Assembly (NCBI RefSeq): GCF_023611505.1
Contig: NZ_CP097843.1
Coordinates: forward strand, 992,001-1,056,000
Direction of reading: 5' to 3'
Source of the DNA: Streptococcus oralis
GTDB taxonomy: Bacteria > Bacillota > Bacilli > Lactobacillales > Streptococcaceae
Length of the DNA: 64,000 nt
The translations under genes were made by a program, and so were the position numbers. Below, piece by piece: positions 29,591-36,974 of this stretch. The notes beneath the pieces were generated by a model. That model saw only the letters and a program-made list of their open reading frames with translations, was not told where the DNA came from and searched no databases. Within the stretch, counting starts at the first letter, position 1. Each line of letters begins with the position of its first letter.

Positions 29591-29614
29591 AGACTGGAAG
29601 ATTATTTCCAGTCT
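29591..29614 (+). other. Hairpin between pdhD and lplA
   Basis: AGACTGGAA/TTCCAGTCT, extendable by GATAG/CTATC on either side, with no T-run. It may stabilise the upstream mRNA rather than end it. Confidence 0.5.
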
Positions 29615-29634
29615 CTATCGTATAAAGGGATATC

Positions 29635-30624
29635 ATGAAATACATTATCAATCATTCAAACGACACTGCTTTTAATATCGCCTTGGAAGAATATGCCTTT
29701 AAACACCTACTAGATGAGGATCAAATCTTCCTACTTTGGATTAACAAACCTTCTATCATTGTTGGTCGTCACCAGAATACTATTGAAGAAATTAACCGTG
29801 ATTATGTTCGAGAAAATGGTATTGAGGTAGTCCGTCGTATCAGTGGTGGTGGAGCTGTTTACCACGATCTAAACAACCTCAACTACACCATCATTTCAAA
29901 AGAAGATGAAAACAAGGCCTTTGACTTCAAGAGCTTCTCAACTCCAGTTATCAATACCTTAGCTCAACTCGGTGTTAAAGCTGAATTTACAGGGCGTAAT
30001 GACCTTGAGATTGATGGCAAAAAATTCTGTGGCAATGCCCAGGCCTATATCAATGGGCGTATCATGCACCACGGTTGCTTGCTCTTTGACGTTGATTTAT
30101 CAGTCCTTGCTAACGCCCTCAAGGTTTCAAAAGATAAATTTGAATCAAAAGGTGTGAAATCCGTCCGTGCCCGTGTAACCAATATTGTCAATGAATTACC
30201 TGAAAAAATCACAGTTGAAGAATTCCGTGATTTGCTATTGGAATACATGAAAAAAGAGTACCCAGAGATGACTGAATACGTCTTTTCAGAAGAAGAATTG
30301 GCGGAAATCAATCGTATCAAGGATACTAAGTTTGGAACTTGGGACTGGAACTACGGTAAATCACCTGAATTTAACGTCCGTCGTGGTACAAAATTCACTA
30401 GTGGTAAGGTTGAAGTTTTTGCTAACGTCATTGAATCAAAAATCCAAGATATCAAGATCTATGGTGACTTCTTTGGTATCGAAGATGTTGCAGCTGTAGA
30501 AGATGTCCTTCGTGGAGTGAAATACGAACGCGAAGATGTCCTCAAGGCACTAGAAACCATTGATATTACACGCTACTTCGCTGGTATCAGCCGTGAAGAA
30601 ATCGCTGAAGCAGTAGTGGGATAA
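29635..30624 (+). CDS. lplA: Lipoate-protein ligase A
   Basis: Activates free lipoate with ATP and attaches it to the lipoyl domain lysine. The 329-residue protein has the lipoate-binding RRISGGGAVYHDLNNLNYT, the GRNDLEIDGKKFCGNAQAY region and a C-terminal accessory domain. Its position at the end of the pdh operon fits lipoylation of Lys43 of the neighbouring E3. The SD is AAAGGGA just upstream, and a terminator follows. Confidence 0.96.
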   Translation: MKYIINHSNDTAFNIALEEYAFKHLLDEDQIFLLWINKPSIIVGRHQNTIEEINRDYVRENGIEVVRRISGGGAVYHDLNNLNYTIISKEDENKAFDFKSFSTPVINTLAQLGVKAEFTGRNDLEIDGKKFCGNAQAYINGRIMHHGCLLFDVDLSVLANALKVSKDKFESKGVKSVRARVTNIVNELPEKITVEEFRDLLLEYMKKEYPEMTEYVFSEEELAEINRIKDTKFGTWDWNYGKSPEFNVRRGTKFTSGKVEVFANVIESKIQDIKIYGDFFGIEDVAAVEDVLRGVKYEREDVLKALETIDITRYFAGISREEIAEAVVG

Positions 30625-30627
30625 AAA

Positions 30628-30663
30628 GAAAAGAAGTTGGTTGTATGACCAGCTTCTTTTTAT
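30628..30663 (+). terminator. Terminator after lplA
   Basis: AAAAGAAGTTGG pairs with CCAGCTTCTTTT (one bulge/mismatch) and ends in T. It separates the + strand pdh operon from the - strand xerS gene. Confidence 0.85.
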
Positions 30664-30696
30664 GAGTTATATTTTACATAAATAATTTTATGTATT

Positions 30697-31767
30697 CTAT
30701 AAACTATCTAGAGCATTTTTTTGTTCATCATTTACGATATGGGTATAGAGGTCAGTGACTTGCGTGCTGGCATGTCCTAATTGGTGGCTGACCAAAACTT
30801 GCGATTTAGTTGCATCATAGAGTCTGGTTGCTAAGGTATGGCGGAGTTTGTGGGGAGTTACACGGACTTTAAAGTCCTCAGAGTACTTAGCAACCATCTT
30901 TTCAACGCTAGAAGCATCAATACGATTGGGAACGCCACGGTATAAGGTCAGAAAGAGTGCTGTATCCGTCTTTTCCGTCTTATAACGTTGATTTCGAATG
31001 GCTAGATAATTCTCTAGGTAAGGCTTAGCAAAAGCAGCGACATTGACAGAATCACGTTTCCCCCCTTTTCGAGTGACATCAATGACCATCATTTTGAGAT
31101 TAAGGTCTCTTAGGTCCAGGTTAACAGCTTCATATAAGCGAACACCAGATGCCAAGAGAAGGGCAATAATGGCCAAATCACGTTCTTTATTCTTATTAAA
31201 TGACGAGAGAGCGCGATTTGAGAGTTGTTGTGGGTACTCTTGGTCGATATAAGTCAGAAAACCTTCTGTTTCATCACCTAGAAAGAGTTTTTGCTTGATG
31301 TTTTCAGCTCTGGAAGCAAGTGTTTCTTTCTTTTTCTTGGTTGAAACTTTCTTCATTACATTACGATAGAAATAAGGCTCCCCTTGGTCGTTTTCAACCT
31401 CCTCTGTTAGATACTTGTAAAGACTAGAAAGTGCCGACAAAGTCCGATTAATGGTCGTCTGAGAGACACCTTGTTTGGTTGTATTGGCATTCAGCAATGG
31501 ACGTTCACGTAGATATAGGATAAAAGCTTCCATATCTTTCTTAGACATATTTTCCAAGACAGATAAAGGAATATCAGACATTTTATCAGCATTTGAAATA
31601 CCAGACTCCAAAACCCAGCTGAAAAATCGATCGTATTCCTTGAGGTATTCGTACAGAGTTGTAAAACTGTAGGGAACAGCAAGCTTTGATTGGTAGTATT
31701 CCAGAACATACCAGGGCATGATTTGTTTTAGTTTGTCGATTCGTTCCAGTAAAATCTCACGTTTCAT
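30697..31767 (-). CDS. xerS: Tyrosine recombinase XerS (chromosome dimer resolution)
   Basis: The single-protein Xer recombinase of streptococci, which resolves chromosome dimers at dif-SL with FtsK. The 356-residue protein has an N-terminal SAM-like core-binding domain and a C-terminal catalytic domain. Catalytic residues are visible: Arg in SGVRLYEAV, Lys in RKGGKRDSV, His/Arg in [11 protein letters not shown], His in HQLGHAS and the nucleophile Tyr in TDLYTH. The dif-SL site lies ~50 bases upstream of the start. The promoter TTGAAA-17-TATACT (31797-31825, - strand) overlaps the end of dif. The SD is GGAG in the 5' leader. Confidence 0.96.
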   Translation of the reverse strand: MKREILLERIDKLKQIMPWYVLEYYQSKLAVPYSFTTLYEYLKEYDRFFSWVLESGISNADKMSDIPLSVLENMSKKDMEAFILYLRERPLLNANTTKQGVSQTTINRTLSALSSLYKYLTEEVENDQGEPYFYRNVMKKVSTKKKKETLASRAENIKQKLFLGDETEGFLTYIDQEYPQQLSNRALSSFNKNKERDLAIIALLLASGVRLYEAVNLDLRDLNLKMMVIDVTRKGGKRDSVNVAAFAKPYLENYLAIRNQRYKTEKTDTALFLTLYRGVPNRIDASSVEKMVAKYSEDFKVRVTPHKLRHTLATRLYDATKSQVLVSHQLGHASTQVTDLYTHIVNDEQKNALDSL

Positions 31768-31796
31768 GTATTTTCTCCATAATTAAGTCTACTAGT

Positions 31797-31825
31797 AGTA
31801 TAGCATAGACTCATATATTTTTCAA
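31797..31825 (-). promoter_or_regulatory. xerS promoter overlapping dif
   Basis: On the - strand TTGAAA (31825-31820), a 17-base spacer, and TATACT (31802-31797) with a TGC extension. The -35 hexamer is inside the dif-SL sequence. Confidence 0.8.
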
Positions 31826-31850
31826 GAAAATTATAGTTTTTCGGAAAGAT
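31820..31850. other. dif-SL chromosome dimer resolution site
   Basis: A 31-base sequence with two partly symmetrical arms (TTTCAAGAAAA and TTTTTCGGAAAGA) around TTATAG. Read on the - strand it begins ATCTTTCCGAAAAACTATAA, which I recognise as the streptococcal/lactococcal dif-SL. Its position next to xerS and at the point where gene orientation flips marks the replication terminus. Confidence 0.9.
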
Positions 31851-31916
31851 GTTATAGGGGAGATTTAGGAATAGATAACTTTAAGCAAATAACCAAAAAA
31901 TTCTTTAGAGTATTTT

Positions 31917-32207
31917 CTATATTTCATCATACTTGAGCAACATGTTAGGAATCTTTGTTTCAAGACTCTTGCGAACTTTACCTTGAATTGCAGTGTCCAT
32001 TTGGCTGTTAATGCTTGTAATGGTTGATTGGGTTTCTGTAGCAATTTTCTTAGCTGCTTTATTAAAGTTATCTTTTAATTTATTTTTTGCTGTTATTGCT
32101 AACTTTGCTTCCGTAATGATTCGGTTTCTTTCCATCATTCGATACATTTGTTTCAGTGCATACTGGTATTCTTCATCTGTGTAGTATTCATTCATTGGTG
32201 CTTGCAT
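31917..32207 (-). CDS. Small helical protein, likely type VII partner of the lipase toxin (TlaA-like)
   Basis: A 96-residue, almost entirely helical protein (charged, with YYTDEEYQYALKQMYRMMER at the N-terminus and TETQSTITSINSQMDTAIQ in the middle), no signal peptide. It overlaps the preceding small helical gene by 20 bases and has the SD AAGGAGAG. By position and size it matches the second of the two helical partners (TlaA1/TlaA2) that bind the C-terminal domain of the reverse-order type VII toxin TslA in Staphylococcus. No sequence motif proves this; the inference rests on architecture. Confidence 0.6.
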   Translation of the reverse strand: MQAPMNEYYTDEEYQYALKQMYRMMERNRIITEAKLAITAKNKLKDNFNKAAKKIATETQSTITSINSQMDTAIQGKVRKSLETKIPNMLLKYDEI

Positions 32208-32580
32208 AATCTCTCCTTAATCTGTGAAATTCTTCATCTAAATCATTTCTTTTTTTGCGAAATTCTTTATCTATTTTTTCTTTTTCTTCTTCCAGTTTTA
32301 TTCCCTTAGTTCTATAAACTTGGTTAGAATGATATCTCAAATTTTCTATTTCCGTAAAGTAGTCTCTAACACAATCAGCTGTTGATGAAAACTTTCTTAA
32401 TACTAGGTACATTTTATCAGCTTCTTCGTCCATGATTTTTTCTAATTTTGCAGACCGTTCCTCTAGTTCTAGTGTCTTTTTCTCTAACTTCTTCTTTTGC
32501 TGATAGTATTGTTCTTCGAGGTTAAGAATTTCCCTCTCTTTTTGCCTAATGGCATCCCATTTTACATCTCTGCTTTCCAT
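32188..32580 (-). CDS. Coiled-coil protein, likely type VII partner of the lipase toxin (TlaA-like)
   Basis: A 130-residue protein that is nearly all charged helix: a long coiled coil (EREILNLEEQYYQQKKKLEK), a short break near residues 65-75 (RKFSSTADCVRDYF) and a second helix (EEEKEKIDKEFRKKRNDLDE), suggesting a helical hairpin like WXG100 or Lap partners. It overlaps the toxin gene by 19 bases and the following small gene by 20 bases, so all three are translationally coupled. Role inferred by analogy with the TslA partners. Confidence 0.6.
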   Translation of the reverse strand: MESRDVKWDAIRQKEREILNLEEQYYQQKKKLEKKTLELEERSAKLEKIMDEEADKMYLVLRKFSSTADCVRDYFTEIENLRYHSNQVYRTKGIKLEEEKEKIDKEFRKKRNDLDEEFHRLRRDYASTNE

Positions 32581-33815
32581 TGTCTGAATTCCTTAGCAAA
32601 TTGTGTGTCTGTTGCCACTGTTTTTTCGATGACTTCCTGTAATTGTTTATCTAACTTTTCAAATGCTTGGGCGGAAGCATTCATCTTAGTGGCTGTTTGA
32701 TTTGTCTCTGTCTGAAATGTATCGATGAACTGTGCTTGAGTGATACCTTGGCTAGCAAAAAGGGCCTCAACCTCATAGGAAGCTAATGCTGTGTAGCTCG
32801 TAAAGTCGATTTTTGACCAAATTTCTTGTAATTCTTGATTGGCTTTTTGGGCTAAGGCGCTCACTTCATCAGCTCCAGTTCTTGCTGCCGTAGCCATTGA
32901 TGATGATAAGATTGAACCCTGAGCTGCATCTAAGTATATTTCCTCAGAGCTACTAATACCACCTGATGACCATTTTGACTTCAAGTCCTTGTAATGAGCC
33001 ATTCCTCGGAGACTGTTAGCATACGCTCGATAAACACCACTGATTAAGGGTTTCCCTCCTTTGCCATCTACAAGTTGACCAGTTGCAGGATCAAACTCCC
33101 AATCACCTATATTGTGACTAGTTCCGTCAAGCCAATATATGGTATCAGGCATTTCTAAAAATGATTTATTGAATAATTCGGGGTGATTGAAATCATTCCA
33201 ACGTACTACATCATCATGTTTTCTACGGTAATCAATAAACATGGCTGGATTTTTATCAATAAATGCTTTTTCTTCGTTAGAAAGTGATAGATAAGTGAAC
33301 CAAGCGTTAAAAGTTGTAGTTGGAATATGATATTTAGCTCCTACTTTCAGCATATAAGAGCCTTGCGAATAGCCAGATAGTTGACTAACTTCATATCTAG
33401 GATCATCCATAATTTCTTTTACAAATCGGTCTGCTACATAATATTGAGGGGATAGACCTGACTCTCTTTCTGCAACTGCCGTTCCGACATCAATCTTAGT
33501 AGGACTCCCAGGATCAGTTCCTGCAGCAATCACAGCTATACTTTTATAATCTGGTTCACCGTTGACTATTGGCGCAACTGCCAGTCCATCAAAACCTGTT
33601 TCTTTGTGAGACTTAGTCGCAACAACACGAAATTCTTGACCATCGGAGGTGGTTATAGTGTTGGTCTCTTCGAAATCAGATGAAGAAGGATTCGGATTAG
33701 GAGTTTCGGTAACCAAAGGTCTATTATTCCTCTCAGCATATTCAGCATTGACACTATATACATTCTTCCCATGGTTCAATTCATTAAGTTGTTTGTCTGT
33801 ATAATTAAATGCCAC
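32562..33815 (-). CDS. TslA-like lipase toxin with C-terminal helical targeting domain (copy 1)
   Basis: A 417-residue protein. Residues ~55-265 look like an alpha/beta-hydrolase of the Mbeg1/DUF2974-like type: nucleophile elbow LSGYSQGSY with Ser150, and candidate triad residues Asp201 and His234 in DGTSHNIG. Residues ~290-417 are helical (SSEEIYLDAAQGS, SALAQKANQELQ, MNASAQAFEKLDKQLQ), resembling a WXG100/LXG targeting domain but at the C-terminus. There is no signal peptide. This is the reverse order described for the type VII-secreted phospholipase TslA. Its ATG overlaps the putative immunity gene stop (TAATG) and two helical partner genes follow. No secretion machinery lies in this window. 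Confidence 0.7.
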   Translation of the reverse strand: MAFNYTDKQLNELNHGKNVYSVNAEYAERNNRPLVTETPNPNPSSSDFEETNTITTSDGQEFRVVATKSHKETGFDGLAVAPIVNGEPDYKSIAVIAAGTDPGSPTKIDVGTAVAERESGLSPQYYVADRFVKEIMDDPRYEVSQLSGYSQGSYMLKVGAKYHIPTTTFNAWFTYLSLSNEEKAFIDKNPAMFIDYRRKHDDVVRWNDFNHPELFNKSFLEMPDTIYWLDGTSHNIGDWEFDPATGQLVDGKGGKPLISGVYRAYANSLRGMAHYKDLKSKWSSGGISSSEEIYLDAAQGSILSSSMATAARTGADEVSALAQKANQELQEIWSKIDFTSYTALASYEVEALFASQGITQAQFIDTFQTETNQTATKMNASAQAFEKLDKQLQEVIEKTVATDTQFAKEFRQWKAEM

Positions 33816-34237
33816 TACTGTTCCCCTCTTTCTTTGTTAGAGTATGTAACCGTAACTGTATTAGTTGTTATTCCTTTTCTTAGGTTAAGAAAATCTCGTT
33901 GTCCATAAGTCATACGACCGTCATAATTTTCTTTCTCATCTAAGTTATGTGGAATTCCATAAAAGATTTTTTCCCCATCTTTAAACAAGATATCAATCTT
34001 ACAAGACCAGTCGCCTGGAGGATTTGTGTATTCTGGATTAGAAATTTTAATCTCCTCAATCCCTTCATAGGAATTCTTCAAAGCATTCACCAAACTAACT
34101 TCATACTCTCTATTCCGACGCTCTTCTTGGGATTTCCCTAACATAGAAAACATAAAAACACCTCCTGCTGTGATGGTTGCGAGTAACAAAACGATTAGTA
34201 ACCTTTTATGACTTTTTTTATTGCTGGAATTATTCAT
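33815..34237 (-). CDS. Membrane-anchored putative immunity protein (copy 1)
   Basis: A 140-residue protein with a basic N-terminus (KKSHKR), one membrane segment (about residues 13-34, LLIVLLLATITAGGVFMF) and an outward-facing domain (EVSLVNALKNSYEGIEEIKIS...), apparently a small cystatin-like alpha+beta fold. There is no lipobox cysteine. It is encoded directly before the toxin with a 1-base overlap (TAATG), the usual position for an antidote to a toxin that attacks from outside the membrane. In Staphylococcus the corresponding protein TilA is a lipoprotein. Immunity is inferred. The SD is AAAGGAG. Confidence 0.6.
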   Translation of the reverse strand: MNNSSNKKSHKRLLIVLLLATITAGGVFMFSMLGKSQEERRNREYEVSLVNALKNSYEGIEEIKISNPEYTNPPGDWSCKIDILFKDGEKIFYGIPHNLDEKENYDGRMTYGQRDFLNLRKGITTNTVTVTYSNKERGEQ

Positions 34238-34264
34238 TTAAGCTTTTCTCCTTTTTTTTATTAT

Positions 34265-34303
34265 ACTATAAGATTAGTTTATATTACACTATAATAAGAA
34301 AAA
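34265..34303. repeat. Intermodule repeat, copy 1
   Basis: About 39 bases beginning ACTATAAGATTAGTTTATAT recur at 36023-36062 with very few changes. Both lie at the 3' end of a toxin gene and upstream of the next immunity gene, with a TATAAT on the - strand at 34260-34265. They mark the duplication unit. Confidence 0.75.
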
Positions 34304-34309
34304 GGAGAT

Positions 34310-35542
34310 TTACATCTTTTCTTTCCATTGTCGAAACTCCTTGGCCAATTGTTTGTCTGTTGCTACTGTTTTTTCGATGACTTCTTGTAATTGTTTATCC
34401 AAATTTTCGAATTCTTGGGCGGAAGCGTTCATCTTAGTGACTGTTTGTGTTGTCTCTGCCTGAAAAGTATCGATAAACTGTGCTTGAGTGATACCTTGGC
34501 TAGCAAAAAGGGCCTCCACCTCATAGGGAGCTAATGCTGTGTAACTCGTAAAATCGATTTTGGACCAAATTTCTTGTAATTCTTGATTAGCTTTTTTTGC
34601 TAAGGCACTTACTTCATCAGCTCCAGTTCTGGCTGCTGTAGCCATAGATGATGATAAGATAGAACCTTGGGCTGCATCTAAGTATATTTCCTCAGAACTA
34701 CTAATGCCACCTGATGACCATTTTGATTTCAAGTCCTTGTAACTAGCCATTCCTCGGAGACTGTTGGCATAAGCTTTATAAACACCGCTAATTAAGGGTT
34801 TTCCTCCTTTACCATCAACAACTTGACCTGTTACAGGATCAAACTCCCAATCATCGATATTGTGACTAGTTCCGTCAAGCCAGTATATTGTTTCAGGCAT
34901 TTCTAAAAATGATTTATTGAATAATTCAGGATGGTTGAAATCATTTCCAAACACGACAAGATCATAATTTCTTCTATAATCTATAAACATAGCTGGATTT
35001 TTATCAATAAATGCTTTTTCTTCATTAGAAAGTGAAAGATAAAAAAACCAGGCATTGAAGGTTGTCGTAGGTATGTGGTATTTAGCTCCTACCTTTAGCA
35101 TATAAGCCCCTTGTGAATAACCAGAAAGTTGACTAACTTCATATCTAGGGTCATCCATAATTTCTTTTACAAATCGGTCCGCTACATAATACTGAGGTGA
35201 TGTAGATATCTCCCTTTCTGCAATTGCAGTTCCAACATCAATCTTAGTAGGACTCCCTGGATCCGTTCCTGCAGCAATCACAGCTATACTTTTATAATCC
35301 GGTTTACCATTGACAATTGGCGCAACCGCCAGTCCATCAAATCCTGTTCCTGGATCCGACTTAGTAGCAACAACACGGAATTCTTGACCATCGGATATTA
35401 TGGTGTTTGTTTCACCTTTATTTTTAGGCGAAGGAGTAACAATTTTGTAACCCTTTCGCTCAGCGTATTCTGGATTGGAACTATAAACATTTTTCCCTTG
35501 ATTTAATTCATTAAGTTGTTTATCTGTATAAGTGAAAACCAC
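34310..35542 (-). CDS. TslA-like lipase toxin (copy 2)
   Basis: A 410-residue paralogue of the 417-residue toxin next door, near-identical across most of the lipase domain and C-terminal helical domain. The nucleophile motif LSGYSQGAY (Ser143), Asp194 and His227 are conserved. Differences cluster in the residue 30-45 linker, around FFYLSL, and in the NYDLVVFGND segment near the candidate Asp. Its ATG overlaps the stop of its own immunity gene. No partner genes follow it, so it would have to share the partners encoded after copy 1. Confidence 0.7.
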   Translation of the reverse strand: MVFTYTDKQLNELNQGKNVYSSNPEYAERKGYKIVTPSPKNKGETNTIISDGQEFRVVATKSDPGTGFDGLAVAPIVNGKPDYKSIAVIAAGTDPGSPTKIDVGTAIAEREISTSPQYYVADRFVKEIMDDPRYEVSQLSGYSQGAYMLKVGAKYHIPTTTFNAWFFYLSLSNEEKAFIDKNPAMFIDYRRNYDLVVFGNDFNHPELFNKSFLEMPETIYWLDGTSHNIDDWEFDPVTGQVVDGKGGKPLISGVYKAYANSLRGMASYKDLKSKWSSGGISSSEEIYLDAAQGSILSSSMATAARTGADEVSALAKKANQELQEIWSKIDFTSYTALAPYEVEALFASQGITQAQFIDTFQAETTQTVTKMNASAQEFENLDKQLQEVIEKTVATDKQLAKEFRQWKEKM

Positions 35543-35985
35543 TACTGTACTCCTTTTTCTTTATCCGAATAATATATAGTAACTAAAGATGTTGTTTTCC
35601 CTTTATGAGAATTCAATATTTCCCACTGGTCATTTATTTCTTTATTTGTTTTTCCATTAACAAAACCATTATAATTTTCAACGTCATTTAAAGAGTGGCC
35701 TACACGATATTCTATTTTTACTTTATCTGAAAATAGAATATTTACATCACAAGACCAGTCGCCAGGAGGGGTTGTATATTCTGGATTGGAAATTTTGATT
35801 TCTTCTATCCCTTCATATGAATTCTTTAAGGCGTTTACCAGACTTACCTCGTATTCTCTATTTCGACGCTCTTCTTGAGATTTCCCTAACATGCTAAACA
35901 TAAATATACCTCCTGCTGTGATGATTGCGATTGATAAAACGATTAGTAGCTTTTTATGACTTTTTTTGATGCTAGAATTATTCAT
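35542..35985 (-). CDS. Membrane-anchored putative immunity protein (copy 2)
   Basis: A 147-residue paralogue of the 140-residue protein: the first ~75 residues (membrane segment and KNSYEGIEEIKISNPEYT) are nearly identical while the second half (SDKVKIEYRVGHSLNDVENYNGFV..., here shown in part) differs strongly. Such a conserved anchor with a variable end fits immunity proteins that track slightly different toxins. It overlaps copy 2 of the toxin by one base (TAATG). The SD lies in AAAAAGGAGAAC. Confidence 0.6.
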   Translation of the reverse strand: MNNSSIKKSHKKLLIVLSIAIITAGGIFMFSMLGKSQEERRNREYEVSLVNALKNSYEGIEEIKISNPEYTTPPGDWSCDVNILFSDKVKIEYRVGHSLNDVENYNGFVNGKTNKEINDQWEILNSHKGKTTSLVTIYYSDKEKGVQ

Positions 35986-36022
35986 TAAAGTTGTTCTCCT
36001 TTTTCTTATTATACTATAAAGT

Positions 36023-36062
36023 ACTATAAGATTAGTCTATATTACACTATAATAAGAAAAAG
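36023..36062. repeat. Intermodule repeat, copy 2
   Basis: Matches 34265-34303. It adjoins the deletion junction that truncates the third toxin gene, consistent with the toxin's C-terminus having been deleted up to its own 3' end. Confidence 0.75.
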
Positions 36063-36393
36063 TTGATTTACTTCTATCAATCATAGTAGGACCCCCAGGA
36101 TCTGTTCCCGTAGCAATCACAGCTATACTTTTATAATCCGGTTTGCCACTGACTATAGGAGCCACCGCCAAACCATCAAAACCTGTTCCTCGGTGAGACT
36201 TAGTCGCAACGACACGGAATTCTTGACCATCGGAGGTGGTTATAGTGTTAGTTTCATCCGAAGATAACTTATCATTTGTTTTGGCTACAACTTTCTTTTC
36301 AACTTCCCTTTCAGCATATTCAGCATTGACACTATAAACATTTTTTCCGTGATTTAATTCATTGAGTTGTTTATCAGTATAAGTGTATACCAT
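36037..36393 (-). pseudogene. Truncated third TslA-like toxin gene (N-terminal remnant)
   Basis: The first ~108 residues match the start of the intact toxins (YTDKQLNELNHGKNVYS... to AGTDPG-type PTMID), then the frame runs into 10 foreign residues and stops. The sequence after the break corresponds to the region just past the toxin stop in copy 2, so about 0.9 kb, including the catalytic serine and the whole targeting domain, has been deleted. The junction lies near 36068-36078. It cannot encode an active or exported toxin. Confidence 0.85.
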
Positions 36394-36822
36394 TAATATT
36401 CTCCTTCTGAACCATCTGAATAAATAATTTTTGTGAGTTTACTAGTCTTACCCAAGTGACTATTTAAAAATTCTCGGTCCTCTTTTCTATTCTCTCTCTA
36501 AAGATACATCAGAAATACGTTTATCTTTTTTTGAATAATTAATTTTATATTTTATGCTTCTCTCATTAAAATATAGTTCAACTACGCAAGTCCAACTTCC
36601 TGGCGGATTTGTGTAGTTTGCATTAGAAAATCTAATTTCTTCAATACCCTCATAACTATCTTTTAAAGTTTCAATCAAACTAACTTCATACTCTTTATTC
36701 CGACGTTCTTCTTGGGATTTCCCTAACATACTAAACATAAAAATACCAACTGCTGTGATAATTGAGATTGACAAAACGATTAGTAACCTTTTATGACTTT
36801 TTTTGATGCCAGAATTACTCAT
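36393..36822 (-). pseudogene. Frameshifted third immunity gene
   Basis: The frame starting at 36822 gives 111 residues with the same membrane anchor and YEVSLIETLKDSYEGIEEI domain as copies 1 and 2, then stops at TAG after SLERE. Another frame continues with the expected family ending (EFLNSHLGKTSKLT...YSDGSEGEY) and stops at TAA overlapping the remnant toxin ATG, as in the intact modules. The switch falls in a GAGAGAGA tract near 36495-36503; adding one GA restores a ~143-residue protein. A shortened product retaining most of the domain may still be made. Confidence 0.8.
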
Positions 36823-36927
36823 TTAAGCTTTCCTCCTTTTTCTTATTATACAATATTCTAATCATTCTTTACAAAGTAGGGGGGTAAAAATCATACTATA
36901 TACTGAAAATCAGATTTCTAATTCTTA

Positions 36928-36957
36928 AAAAACCAAATCTTTTTTGATTTGGTTTTG
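36928..36957 (-). terminator. Terminator after the CPBP protease gene
   Basis: AAACCAAATC and GATTTGGTTT form a 10-bp stem; on the - strand it is followed by a T-run. Confidence 0.85.
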
Positions 36958-36974
36958 AAGGTTTATATTTAATT

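Noticed and set aside
31917..36822. A prophage or insertion sequence carrying the toxin array
   Set aside because: No integrase, transposase, terminal inverted repeats or phage genes are present; XerS belongs to the host dif system.
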